DNA of 64,000 bases from Ignavibacteria bacterium (lineage in GTDB: Bacteria > Bacteroidota > Ignavibacteria > Ch128b): assembly GCA_013177855.1 (NCBI GenBank), contig JABLYA010000007.1, positions 1 through 64,000 on the forward strand, in the 5' to 3' direction. The position numbers and the translations under genes are program-made. Positions 28,384-36,885 of this stretch are shown piece after piece. Positions within the stretch are counted from its first letter, which is position 1; each line of letters starts with the position of its first letter. Under the pieces are notes generated by a model. That model was not told where the DNA came from and ran no database searches. It saw nothing but the letters and a program-made list of their open reading frames with translations.

Positions 28384-28811
28384 TTTATTGTTAATATTCT
28401 ATTTAATTTTCTTTCTCTACTATTTAATCGTATGTTTGAAAAACATCTAACTTCTCTTTTAGTATTATCGACATCTATACGGTCTATCAGTTTATAGATT
28501 TTTAATTTTTGATTGTTTGGAATTTTTTCCAAAATTATCTTAGTTAAATAATAATCTGGTATAATAAATTCTTGTTCTGTCATAAGATTCATATAATAAT
28601 TTTCGAGAGGTTCTGTGTAATCTCTTTTAAACCTTTCTTTAAAGGATTTTATCCATTCTTTATGTTTTAATTTGGTTTGATTGTTAAAATCTGACCAATC
28701 CAATTTATAAACATCACAAGGTTCATTTCCATTTCTACTACTATTAGTAGTTATTCCAATTTTTATAAGAACAGGAAATCTCAAACCATAATTTGTTTTG
28801 TTAATTATCAT
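28380..28811 (-). CDS. Hypothetical protein with C-terminal RERKLNRIL tag (143 aa)
   Basis: MIINKTNYGLRFPVLIKIGI with TTNSSRNGNEPCDVYKLDWS, a basic central helix, and an end SRERKLNRILTIK. The N-terminal TTNSSRNGNE might be a degenerate serine tag. ATG overlaps the upstream TGA. Unknown function. Confidence 0.6.
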   Translation of the reverse strand: MIINKTNYGLRFPVLIKIGITTNSSRNGNEPCDVYKLDWSDFNNQTKLKHKEWIKSFKERFKRDYTEPLENYYMNLMTEQEFIIPDYYLTKIILEKIPNNQKLKIYKLIDRIDVDNTKREVRCFSNIRLNSRERKLNRILTIK

Positions 28812-28960
28812 TTTGTAATCCTTATTAATTTTTTAATTCTTAATTCTTTATTTATTTGTTTAACAGACCATTTATCGTTCAAATATTTACCATATGTATT
28901 AAAGTTTATATGTGTTGTTGCATCGATATGCACATTAATATTGTACTTTATATCAACAGT
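28808..28960 (-). pseudogene. Fragment with KKLIRITK tail
   Basis: VDIKYNINVHIDATTHINFN then YGKYLNDKWSVKQINKELRI and IKKLIRITK. The frame continues upstream only through a poly-T run and a terminator hairpin, so the true 5' end is missing. It ends in the RxxKLxRI-type tag and overla 4 bp of the next gene. Confidence 0.4.
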
Positions 28961-28965
28961 TGGCC

Positions 28966-29015
28966 CAAAAAAAAAAAAATAAAAACAGTGTATGATATGA
29001 GCCATACACTGTTTT
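28966..29015 (-). terminator. Terminator for the IMPDH/GMP reductase unit
   Basis: CAGTGTATG/CATACACTG stem followed, on the minus strand, by a long T run (28966-28980 region on the complementary strand). Located 165 bp after the IMPDH-like stop. Confidence 0.75.
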
Positions 29016-29179
29016 ATTTCATATGCTGTTTGACGCAAGCTACCCCATTTATAACTTATTTCACTAAAATAAACTTCGTCTTTTAATTTATCAAATGTTC
29101 TTTGATTTTTAATCCAGTTTTATCATTTTTCTAAACGATTGCTGTTTATTGATTTCTTTTTATTATTTTATGACTTATA

Positions 29180-30235
29180 TTATTTATTATATCTTTTAAA
29201 CGCATTTTCTGTAATCATATTAAATTCTACTTGACCAATAAAATCTTTTAGTGAAGTTTTATTTGTATAACTCATTGCACTTGATAGATAATGTTTAAAA
29301 TTATCACACCAACCTTCAAGTGTATATTCAACTTGATTCATTCTAGTTATACCTTCTGATGTTTTAAGTATTTCGTTACCTAATGACTTCTGAACTTCTT
29401 TGGTACTCATACCTCTAAATTTTTTAAAAAATTTAGAACCATTTTTAAACATTAATTTAGTCGTATCTGAATATTGGTCTACAAGTTCACCTGGTTCTGT
29501 ACCCCAATCGTGTTTAACATTTTGTGTATAAGTGTCAGCACAACTTTCAAGAGCTTTATTTAATATTGAACCAAGCATAACATAATCAGCTCCAAGTGCT
29601 AATGCTTTAATAATGTCAGAATATTTTTTAAAACCACCATCAGCCACAATTTTTGCAGGTTTATCAAATTTACAAGATTCTTCATAACATTCTCTAATAA
29701 GAGATGCCATAGGATAACCAACGCCTGTTTGTTCTGTTGTAAGACAACCACCACCATTACCTATACCAATTCTAATATAGTCTGCACCAGTATCAGATAA
29801 TAAAGTATATGTCTTTGGATTTGCAATATTACCAACCATTAATGTTAATTTATCACCATATTTTTCTTTTGCTTTTTTTACAATTTCAAATAATTTTGAC
29901 ATATGACCATTGGCTATATCTATCAAAACAAGACCATTTAGGCTTTCTGCTTTTCTTTTAATATAAAATTCTTCAAATGCATCCAAACCAATAGCCACAC
30001 CTTCACCTTTCAATGGAAACAGTATTTTTTCTGTTCTTGGTAGAATTGGATATATTTTATTATTATTAAAATAAATAATATTTTTATAATTTATAACTGT
30101 GTCCATTGGAGCAGTAAATAATGGTAACCAACCATCATTATAAAAAACATTTACATTTTTTCTGCTTTCTACATCTGATTGTTCAGCAGGTTGTATTAAA
30201 ATATCATCAAAATCAAATTTTACATCGTTTTTCAT
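29180..30235 (-). CDS. GMP reductase / IMP dehydrogenase-family protein
   Basis: ~351 residues from ATG 30235 (MKNDVKFDFDDILIQPAE). TIM-barrel features: PLFTAPMDTV, DIANGHMSKL, LMVGNIANPKTY, the catalytic-Cys loop IGIGNGGGCLTTEQTGVGYP, and VADGGFKKYSDIIKALALGA (phosphate site). No CBS domains. The TGVGYP sequence favours GMP reductase (GMP to IMP with NADPH), while loop details leave IMPDH possible. Either would reshape purine pools during infection. Alternative starts 15 codons upstream lack support. Confidence 0.85.
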   Translation of the reverse strand: MKNDVKFDFDDILIQPAEQSDVESRKNVNVFYNDGWLPLFTAPMDTVINYKNIIYFNNNKIYPILPRTEKILFPLKGEGVAIGLDAFEEFYIKRKAESLNGLVLIDIANGHMSKLFEIVKKAKEKYGDKLTLMVGNIANPKTYTLLSDTGADYIRIGIGNGGGCLTTEQTGVGYPMASLIRECYEESCKFDKPAKIVADGGFKKYSDIIKALALGADYVMLGSILNKALESCADTYTQNVKHDWGTEPGELVDQYSDTTKLMFKNGSKFFKKFRGMSTKEVQKSLGNEILKTSEGITRMNQVEYTLEGWCDNFKHYLSSAMSYTNKTSLKDFIGQVEFNMITENAFKRYNK

Positions 30236-30346
30236 TTTTATTTGTTTTAATTTTTGAATTCTCATATAGTTTTTGTACATTATTTCTAATACAAAAAATT
30301 TTAATCTATTTCTAAAATATCCTTATATATTTATCAAGTAAATTCA

Positions 30347-31456
30347 TTAAATAAAGTCTTTTGTATCAACCGATTTAATAAACTTAGAAAAATCAAAATA
30401 TTTGTTATATACAGACATAACTTTATCAAATGTTATATCTTTCAAAATTGGTTCAACTTGCCATTCTCTCGGTATAATATATTTACCAACATTATTATAT
30501 CTATTAATCTCATTCTTTTTAAATTTGATTTCTAAACTTTGTTTTACAATATCAAACCTTTCTTGTGTCATAAATTTTTCGGGATTTCCTAAAACAAACG
30601 CTGTAATTTTTTCAATTTCTTCAACATTTTCATCAGATGTTTCAGATGTTATATTAATAATACCACTATTATTTGTTATTCTGTCAATATAGCAATTTAT
30701 ATAATAAACCAATCCTCTTTTTTCTCTTATTTCTTGATAAAGAGGTGATTTAAGACCCATGCCTAACATATTACAAATAAAATCTATATAAGCAAAATCT
30801 TCAGATAATACTTGTGAATTATAAATTACCGATGATTTTCCGTTTCTGCTCTTATATGGCTCAAGAATATTTGGATATTCACCAGCAACTATATTTTGTA
30901 TGAATGTTTGTGTGGAAAATTCAATATCTGTAACAAATTCAGAATTCCTAGATACATTTATAATTTCATGCGGTTTTGAAAACTGTAATTTGAAATAGTC
31001 CTTAATATCTTGATATTTAAGACTTTGTAAATCTTCTTTTAGACCGATTGGTCCATAATTGTTATATAATTTTCTATAAAGATTTAATTGATGATTATAA
31101 TTTTGCTTATTAAAATAATCTTTATATTCTTCTAACACAATCTTTCTTTCATTTTCAAATTGTTCTTCTGTTATTGAAAATGTTAATAATTTTTTGAGTA
31201 TTATGTCTCTATATTTTGATAGATATTCATCTAAACCAATATAATAAAAAACTACTTCATTGTCTGAAGTATATGCGTTCCAAGCAATACCATCTCTATC
31301 AAAATCATCCAACATATCATCAAGATGATGACATATAAGATGTTCCATAAGATGGCTTAAACCAAACCAACCTTTCTTTTCATTTCTTACTGATCCTTTA
31401 AAAACAATATAGAATCCACTTAAATCTGTTTGACTTTTTATATTTATTACTGCCAT
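30347..31456 (-). CDS. M16-family (insulinase-like) zinc peptidase
   Basis: 369 residues. The inverted zinc motif HLMEH (H-x-x-E-H) lies near residue 35, with downstream FENERKIVLEEYKDY supplying the third ligand Glu. A later GLKSPLYQEIREKRGLVYYI matches the conserved second-half R/Y motif of M16 enzymes. So one complete half-barrel pair is present. Such enzymes degrade short peptides or process precursors. In a phage it could process prohead or host peptides; target unknown. Confidence 0.85.
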   Translation of the reverse strand: MAVINIKSQTDLSGFYIVFKGSVRNEKKGWFGLSHLMEHLICHHLDDMLDDFDRDGIAWNAYTSDNEVVFYYIGLDEYLSKYRDIILKKLLTFSITEEQFENERKIVLEEYKDYFNKQNYNHQLNLYRKLYNNYGPIGLKEDLQSLKYQDIKDYFKLQFSKPHEIINVSRNSEFVTDIEFSTQTFIQNIVAGEYPNILEPYKSRNGKSSVIYNSQVLSEDFAYIDFICNMLGMGLKSPLYQEIREKRGLVYYINCYIDRITNNSGIINITSETSDENVEEIEKITAFVLGNPEKFMTQERFDIVKQSLEIKFKKNEINRYNNVGKYIIPREWQVEPILKDITFDKVMSVYNKYFDFSKFIKSVDTKDFI

Positions 31457-31589
31457 GTTATTATTTATTTTTTGACTTCTATATATATATCATTTATTAA
31501 CCAAAATGTTTTGGAAATTAAAAATTAAATTGAACAAACGGTGTGGAAAGTTTATTAGATTTGATAAAGTTGAAATAAGAATTTTTTAA

Positions 31590-31871
31590 TTAAAGACCTT
31601 TTATAACTTTTTGATAATCAAAACCATCTGCAAAATAATAAACTTTATAAATATAATCATCATCTTTTTTTCTAATGTATTGAATATCAGCAAATTTATC
31701 TATAAGAAGAATGATTTTGTTTTTATTTCTGCTAAAAGAAATAACTATTTCATTATCTTCATTTTTTGATATTTCTGCAGATCCTACTATATTTAGTATA
31801 CTATTTGCAACATCAAGAATATTTTTGTTATTAAAACCACATTCTTGATATATTTCATATAACTTTTCCAT
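31590..31871 (-). CDS. Hypothetical protein (93 aa)
   Basis: MEKLYEIYQECGFNNKNILD, a beta-rich centre (NEIVISFSRNKNKIILLIDK), and a YKVYYFADGFDYQKVIKGL end. Probably small alpha/beta fold. Unknown. Confidence 0.55.
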   Translation of the reverse strand: MEKLYEIYQECGFNNKNILDVANSILNIVGSAEISKNEDNEIVISFSRNKNKIILLIDKFADIQYIRKKDDDYIYKVYYFADGFDYQKVIKGL

Positions 31872-31875
31872 AAAA

Positions 31876-32285
31876 TTATATATTCTTATTTAATAGTCTT
31901 TTTAGTTTAATTTCTCTTAATTCTGGTCTTTTTTTCATTCTTCTTTTGTATATTTCTGACCATTAATGAAATAATATTCATGAAAAATATAATCACCATA
32001 ATTAAAATGTTTTCTTTTAATATATGCTGGTCCTTCTATTCTATGTAATTCATTATTCTTTAAATAATATTCGGTAATACCTTCATTAAATTTTTCAATT
32101 CTAATATATGTTAAATTGTTTTTATTTTTGTTAATAAAATCATTTGCTTCTTTTATACTTTTGAAATTACCGACTATATATGATTTACCACTTATGATAA
32201 ATTCTTTAATATCTTCTATCATAACGGATGTTTCTATAGTGGTATAAAAACCTTTTAAAAATTCTATTCTATAATATTCAATCAT
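31876..32285 (-). pseudogene. MORN-like repeat protein with KLKRLL tag, frameshifted at the end
   Basis: ATG at 32285 (MIEYYRIEFLKGFYTTIETS) overlaps the upstream TGA (ATGA). The end of the first frame reads NNELHRIEGPAYIKR and YYFINGQKYTKEE, a phage 'HREDGPA...ING..Y' repeat, stopping at 31935. The +1 frame continues KKRPELREIKLKRLLNKNI to 31876, the expected ending for this repeat class. One-base shift near 31937 in an A run. Confidence 0.55.
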
Positions 32286-32803
32286 ATACAACCTCCACAG
32301 CTTCCTGAACGCCAATCACATTCACTTATTTTAGAGTATATTTCAGAATATAAATCTCTGTCACCAACAAATTTTATCGAATAACCTTCTTCAAGACACT
32401 GTATTGCATATCTTAACCAATTATCTTCTTGTTTCCAACAATCAGCATCATCTTCGTAGTAATATTCGGTTTCTTCAAAATGCTGTATTGAATATGTGCC
32501 ACGAGTACCCATACTATCACTTTTAATAATTTCTGGTATTGGTAATTCCATATTGTCAATTTTGATTGTCCATAAACCAGAACATAGGTTAGGATATTTT
32601 CCTGACCAATTAACATATATTTTAGATTTTGTTACATCGTAAGGTATTATTTCTTTTACTTTTTCTGAAACAGAAATATTAAGAATTCTTTTTAATTTGA
32701 ATTCTCTTTCCATTTTCTTAGGTAATTTTTTGAAATGAGTCTTATCAAAACCTTGAATGATACCATTAGAATTACGAACATAGTAAATAGAATTTTTTTT
32801 CAA
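32282..32803 (-). CDS. Hypothetical protein with internal REFKLKRIL motif (173 aa)
   Basis: The frame starts at TTG 32803; the first ATG is at 32713 (MEREFKLKRILNISVSEKVK). Either the motif is at the N-terminus of the mature protein or follows ~30 residues (SIYYVRNSNGIIQGFDKTHF). The body is acidic (ETEYYYEDDADCWKQEDNW) and ends CDWRSGSCGGCI, Cys-rich. It is divergent from NADAR, 35 bp away. Function unknown. Confidence 0.55.
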   Translation of the reverse strand: MKKNSIYYVRNSNGIIQGFDKTHFKKLPKKMEREFKLKRILNISVSEKVKEIIPYDVTKSKIYVNWSGKYPNLCSGLWTIKIDNMELPIPEIIKSDSMGTRGTYSIQHFEETEYYYEDDADCWKQEDNWLRYAIQCLEEGYSIKFVGDRDLYSEIYSKISECDWRSGSCGGCI

Positions 32804-32838
32804 ACAAATAATTTGTATTTTTACTAAAATATATTATT

Positions 32839-33309
32839 ATGGATAAATGTATTATGGACATAAGTAGCAAAGGTAAATACCCCTCAAACGCATTAAGTAA
32901 TTTCTCACCACATCCTTTTGTATTAGATGGTGTGGAAATATCTTCGATGGAAGGCTTTCTTCAAAGCCTCAAATTTAAATCACCTGAAATGCAAGTTGAA
33001 GTATGTAAACTTGTTGGTCTTGCTGCAAAAATGAAAGGTAAGAACAAGAAGTGGTTCAAAACTCAAACTTTATATTGGAGAGGTGTTGAAATAAAAAGAG
33101 ATTCAGATGAATATCAGGAACTATTAGACAGAGCATATAATGCAATGTATGAACAATCAGATTCATTTAGAAAAGCACTTGCTGCTTCGGTTGGTTGTAC
33201 TTTAACACACTCTATGGGTAAGAACAAAAAGAATGAAACCGTTTTAACAACTCAGGAATTTTGTTCAAGATTATCTATATTAAGAGATTATGGAAAAATT
33301 GAAAGATAA
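32839..33309 (+). CDS. NADAR (YbiA-like) N-glycosidase
   Basis: 156 residues. YPSNALSNFSPHPFVLDGVE then SMEGFLQSLKFKS carry the conserved NADAR pattern (LSNF...F..dG....sxEhxlqaxKf). The later WRGVEIKRDSDEYQELLDRA and FCSRLSILRDYG complete the domain. NADAR proteins cleave N-glycosidic bonds on ADP-ribose-type substrates. Some remove ADP-ribose from guanine in DNA. In a phage this could reverse host DNA or RNA ADP-ribosylation or act on NAD derivatives. One of few plus-strand genes in this region. Confidence 0.8.
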   Translation: MDKCIMDISSKGKYPSNALSNFSPHPFVLDGVEISSMEGFLQSLKFKSPEMQVEVCKLVGLAAKMKGKNKKWFKTQTLYWRGVEIKRDSDEYQELLDRAYNAMYEQSDSFRKALAASVGCTLTHSMGKNKKNETVLTTQEFCSRLSILRDYGKIER

Positions 33310-33392
33310 TGTTAGTTCAGTCTAAAATAAATAATGGTTTATTAGATGTAAATGTTGCATATAACGTTTTCAGAGAAGATGAATACCATTAA
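33309..33392 (+). CDS. 27-residue peptide coupled to NADAR
   Basis: ATG overlaps the NADAR TAA (TAATG) and encodes MLVQSKINNGLLDVNVAYNV plus FREDEYH. It ends inside a terminator stem. It may be the stub of a lost partner gene. Confidence 0.35.
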   Translation: MLVQSKINNGLLDVNVAYNVFREDEYH

Positions 33393-33407
33393 TTTATCTT
33401 CTCTTTT
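33370..33407 (+). terminator. Terminator-like hairpin after NADAR
   Basis: AGAGAAGAT and ATCTTCTCT pair around a 15-nt loop, followed by TTT. Confidence 0.55.
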
Positions 33408-33428
33408 CGAGACTTTTATTCTAATTTT

Positions 33429-33556
33429 CTATTTAGTTGACCACATCTGACCTTCTGAAGTCTTGTGTATGCTACCAGTTTAAACATCTGCTTTTAAATG
33501 TCTTATTTCTTCTAAGGTAAGATTTTTTTTTTGATTTCTTCAACATTAATTTCCAT
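33429..33556 (-). pseudogene. Decayed small gene
   Basis: ATG at 33556 overlaps the stop of the upstream gene and encodes MEINVEEIKKK. The frame then shifts in an A8 run to NLTLEEIRHLKADV and hits TAA before TGSIHKTSEGQMWSTK. Two lesions in ~40 codons indicate decay. Confidence 0.4.
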
Positions 33557-33926
33557 CTTTATTAGGATTTAGATTTGATAAATATAAGAATTCCATATAT
33601 TTATTGAGAGCCACTTTCACTTCTTCTGATTTTTCATAATCATATTTATTGGCATATCTTTTCATTATATCACCACTTATTTCAATCATAAATTTTATTG
33701 GCGATTCTGATTTATGCATCTGTTCAAGATATTCATTAAAAATATCTTGTGAAAATTTTGATGAATCTTCTTCTACTTGTTCATATGACATATTATGTTT
33801 TTCAAGCATATAATCATAGAAATCATAAAAAGGTTTTACATCATTTATAAAACTTTCAACTTTTTCTTCTGGGAACTTTGATTGTAATAATTTTCTTAGT
33901 TCTTCTATCGTTATTTTATCTTTCAT
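33546..33926 (-). CDS. Hypothetical helical protein (126 aa)
   Basis: MKDKITIEELRKLLQSKFPE and repeated amphipathic helices, with YANKYDYEKSEEVKVALNKY near the end. Overlaps the PurN stop by 11 bp, so probably co-translated. Unknown function. Confidence 0.6.
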   Translation of the reverse strand: MKDKITIEELRKLLQSKFPEEKVESFINDVKPFYDFYDYMLEKHNMSYEQVEEDSSKFSQDIFNEYLEQMHKSESPIKFMIEISGDIMKRYANKYDYEKSEEVKVALNKYMEFLYLSNLNPNKDGN

Positions 33927-34515
33927 ATAGATATTTATATGTTCCTTTTATAAATTTTTCAATTACTAATGGATAGAATTTTAATTCTAATTCATGTACT
34001 TTTGATTTTATATCCTGCCAAGTATCTTCTGGTATAATTTTTATGATTTTTTGAAATATTATTTTACCAGTATTATATTCTTCATTCACTATATGTATTG
34101 ATATTCCTGTTTCAGCAACGCCAGATTTTTTTACAGCTTGATGAACATTATCACCATACATACCTTTACCACCAAATCTTGGAAGTAATGCAGGATGAAT
34201 ATTTATGATCTTATACATGTATTTTTTGCAAAAATTTATTGGAATTTTATCTAGGTAACCATCAAGCACAATATAATGGACTTTATGTTTTGTTAAAATC
34301 CGATCCATTTCTTTGTACCATTTTGTGCAGTATGTGGGCACTTTGTATCTTCTTAATCGTTTTAATACACCAACATTTTCTTTATTTGAAATAACACAAG
34401 CTACATTTGCATCTAAAAAAGGCTCAAAATACTGAATAATATTTTCAGCATTTGAACCTTCACCTGAAGCGAAAATCGCTATATTTATGGCATTTTCTAA
34501 TTTTTCAATTCTCAT
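33916..34515 (-). CDS. purN: Phosphoribosylglycinamide formyltransferase-like (PurN)
   Basis: 199 residues. IAIFASGEGSNAENIIQYF near the N-terminus (phosphate-binding loop), VISNKENVGVLKRL, LDGYLDKIPINF, the catalytic-region KIINIHPALLPRFGGKGMYG (Asn-His), and ISIHIVNEEYNTGKII (Asp replaced by Glu region) are characteristic. It transfers a formyl group to GAR in purine synthesis. With the GMP reductase/IMPDH gene nearby this suggests phage support of purine supply. Upstream lies a dyad TTACCCCGAATTCGGTGTAA at about 34600. Confidence 0.85.
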   Translation of the reverse strand: MRIEKLENAINIAIFASGEGSNAENIIQYFEPFLDANVACVISNKENVGVLKRLRRYKVPTYCTKWYKEMDRILTKHKVHYIVLDGYLDKIPINFCKKYMYKIINIHPALLPRFGGKGMYGDNVHQAVKKSGVAETGISIHIVNEEYNTGKIIFQKIIKIIPEDTWQDIKSKVHELELKFYPLVIEKFIKGTYKYLYER

Positions 34516-34668
34516 AAAATTCTATTATATTTTAATTTGTTTTTTCAATCCATTACCCTACAAACACAATGAAACGATTAACACCGCTTCATTTTCAATT
34601 ACCCCGAATTCGGTGTAATTAAACTTTGGATTATTAATTAATATTTTATATATAATAAAGTTAATAGT

Positions 34669-35196
34669 CTAATGAAAATGTAAAACGCAATTATTACCGC
34701 TTGTAGCTTTCATGAAATCTTCATACACTTTATAAAACCATTCGCTCATTTTTTCTTTGGCAAGTTCATTAAATTTTACAAAATCTTCATGTAATTTTTT
34801 ACAAACTTCTGGACCAATCACACCTTCACAATCACTGAAATGTAAAAGTTCAACAAATGGCTCATTATAAACATCAATAATAGACATTTTATTTTGTTTT
34901 CCTAAAATTCTGTTTAATTTCTTTTCTCTATGATATTTTGACCATTCAAACTCTGTAAAATACCAAACCCTATTACAATACTCGTCATATGTTTCATTAC
35001 TGAAAAGTTTTAAAACATCATTTCGCCACAAACTATAACTGCTATACGAGCCTACACGAAAACCATAAAAATAATCTACTATATATTCTTGATCGATTTT
35101 TAATGTTCCTAATTGATATACAAATGGTTGTTTATGAATTTTAAATTCTCCTTTACCTAATCTTACATTACAATAAGCACTAATATCTAAACCCAT
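34669..35196 (-). CDS. MGLDI-family phage protein with inserted REKKLNRIL motif (175 aa)
   Basis: MGLDISAYCNVRL, then FYGFRVGSYSSYSLWRNDVL and LLHFSDCEGVIGPEVCKKLH define a widespread phage family of unknown function. Between the two conserved halves, where I would expect only a short link, lies KYHREKKLNRILGKQNKMSI. The tag motif thus appears inserted inside an otherwise conserved protein. Ends with NNCVLHFH. Confidence 0.65.
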   Translation of the reverse strand: MGLDISAYCNVRLGKGEFKIHKQPFVYQLGTLKIDQEYIVDYFYGFRVGSYSSYSLWRNDVLKLFSNETYDEYCNRVWYFTEFEWSKYHREKKLNRILGKQNKMSIIDVYNEPFVELLHFSDCEGVIGPEVCKKLHEDFVKFNELAKEKMSEWFYKVYEDFMKATSGNNCVLHFH

Positions 35197-35197
35197 A

Positions 35198-35330
35198 TTA
35201 ATTTTCGTTTAATATTCTTTTTAATTTGTCTTTTATAAATTCTGCAATATTCTTTTCTTTTTCAAGCCAAATACTACCAACTCATGGGTAAGAAGATTAT
35301 TCTCATCGTATTGAAGGTTAATACTTATTA
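35198..35330 (-). pseudogene. Decayed gene ending in KLKRILNEN
   Basis: The frame ending at TAA 35198 reads IWLEKEKNIAEFIKDKLKRI then LNEN. Upstream another frame reads SINLQYDENNLLTHEL. A shift near 35275 joins them. No start codon survives. Confidence 0.4.
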
Positions 35331-35382
35331 ATGGTCAATTAATGCATGAAAACCTGAATATCTTTTATTTTCTCTTATTAAT

Positions 35383-36171
35383 TTATCCTTTATATTTTTC
35401 ACAAATTAATAAATCATTTTCCATATCACCAGTTTCCATTATCATTGGAATATTATATAATTTACACAGATTGATTATATTTTCAATTTCTGTTTTTGTA
35501 AATTTTGCAGTTTCATCAAACAATGAAACATCATGTTGGTCTTTGTGTTTGCCAAACTCAACATTAGAACTCGGATTGTTAAGATGTACCAGATTAATAT
35601 ATGATTTATATTTTTCAATATATTTGATAACATCATAACCTGCAGCGTACATATGAGCTGTATCAAAACACATACCTATTAAATAATCATTTTCATATTT
35701 GTCAATAAATTCTATGATTTTGTCAAATTTCAAACGATTTCCTCCTTCAGTAGTAGTTTCAATAAGCATTCTTGTGTTTGGTCTACCACCTACAGATTTT
35801 TCAAATCTTTGATAAGCATTATAGATATTCATTTGTGTGAGTGCCATACCATTAACTATGGATTTGTTTGAACCCATATGAATTACTAATCCTGATGCAC
35901 CGATTTTATCACAAAATTTTAGATTTTCTTCAATAGACTTTGGTATGACTGGTTTATCATCAGCGAGATTTATAAAATAATTACTATGAACAAACACAGG
36001 AATGTTCAATTTTTTCATTGCATTAAAATCTGCTTCAGTATATTTTGTACCTGGAAAGTAACTCTTTGGACTACCAGGAAAGATCTGAACAGCGGTCATT
36101 TTTTTATTTACTATATTGCTTGCAGTTTTTACAAGACCGCCACTTATCGATATGTGATATCCTATTTTCAT
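35383..36171 (-). CDS. nfo: Endonuclease IV (AP endonuclease family 2)
   Basis: 262 residues. TIM-barrel zinc enzyme: MKIGYHISISGG at the start, VIHMGSNKSIVNG, MLIETTTEGGN, MCFDTAHMYAAGYD, LVHLNNPSSNVEFGKHKDQH and PMIMETGDMENDL carry the expected metal ligands His/Glu/Asp/His. Cleaves DNA at abasic sites. Complete except that it is slightly shorter than cellular Nfo (~280). Together with UvdE and ligase it forms a repair set. Confidence 0.92.
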   Translation of the reverse strand: MKIGYHISISGGLVKTASNIVNKKMTAVQIFPGSPKSYFPGTKYTEADFNAMKKLNIPVFVHSNYFINLADDKPVIPKSIEENLKFCDKIGASGLVIHMGSNKSIVNGMALTQMNIYNAYQRFEKSVGGRPNTRMLIETTTEGGNRLKFDKIIEFIDKYENDYLIGMCFDTAHMYAAGYDVIKYIEKYKSYINLVHLNNPSSNVEFGKHKDQHDVSLFDETAKFTKTEIENIINLCKLYNIPMIMETGDMENDLLICEKYKG

Positions 36172-36221
36172 TTAATCAATTTTAACTGTAATAACTATAT
36201 AAATTTGTTTATTTCCATATC

Positions 36222-36641
36222 TTACATATTAATAATACATACGATTATCCACTTTTCTGGAATAGATTCAAACCAAAATAATTTTTCTCCATACTGATCC
36301 TTCCTCCGTATTGTTTGTCCATCAATAAAATATAGTTTATCTCCATATCGGTCTTTGTATCTGATAGTGTTTTTGTCAAAATAGAATAATTTCTCTCCGT
36401 ATTGGTCTTTTAATCTTACAGTTTCTCTATCAATAAAAAATAGCTTGTCACCATACATATCTTTTCGTCGAATAGTTTGTCCATCAAGATAATACAACTT
36501 CTCACCATATTGGTCTATTGACCTAAGAGTGTTTCCATCTTTCCAATACAATTTCTTGCCATATTGATCTAATAGTCGTATTTGTTGACAGCTAGCCCAA
36601 ATTGGTATTAATAGTAAGAAAAAAATAAAAATTGATTTCAT
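36222..36641 (-). CDS. Secreted protein with six 18-residue repeats (139 aa)
   Basis: ATG at 36641 gives signal peptide MKSIFIFFLLLIPIWASC. Mature part is six near-perfect 18-residue units of type IRxKDQYGEKLFYFDGQT (residues ~21-126), then WIIVCIINM. The repeats are visible in DNA as 54-bp units between about 36270 and 36590. The ASC could be a lipobox. Likely a surface or periplasmic beta-repeat protein; host adhesion or envelope function is a guess. A start further upstream would add residues before the signal and is unlikely. Confidence 0.7.
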   Translation of the reverse strand: MKSIFIFFLLLIPIWASCQQIRLLDQYGKKLYWKDGNTLRSIDQYGEKLYYLDGQTIRRKDMYGDKLFFIDRETVRLKDQYGEKLFYFDKNTIRYKDRYGDKLYFIDGQTIRRKDQYGEKLFWFESIPEKWIIVCIINM

Positions 36642-36747
36642 GATGTTTTTATTAACTGCAATCAAATCAGAAAGTTTTACACCAACTATAATTTTTGAAC
36701 AAGCAGTTGAACTCATATTTTTATTTTTTACAAAGTTAATAAATTTT

Positions 36748-36885
36748 TTATTTATCTTTCAAAATTCTTTCGAGTTTATGTTCTCTAAAATATTTTTGAA
36801 TTTCTCTCTCTATTTCATCATTTGAAATATCAAGATCATGATTTTTAATCACATCAAAGTAACTTTGTGAACAATAATTATTCAT
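36748..36885 (-). CDS. 45-residue protein with C-terminal REHKLERILKDK tag
   Basis: ATG at 36885 overlaps the stop region of the upstream tagged gene. MNNYCSQSYFDVIKNHDLDI, an IEREIQKYF helix and the tag REHKLERILKDK. The tag uses different codons (CTC, AGA, TTG) from other copies, showing protein-level conservation. Confidence 0.6.
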   Translation of the reverse strand: MNNYCSQSYFDVIKNHDLDISNDEIEREIQKYFREHKLERILKDK

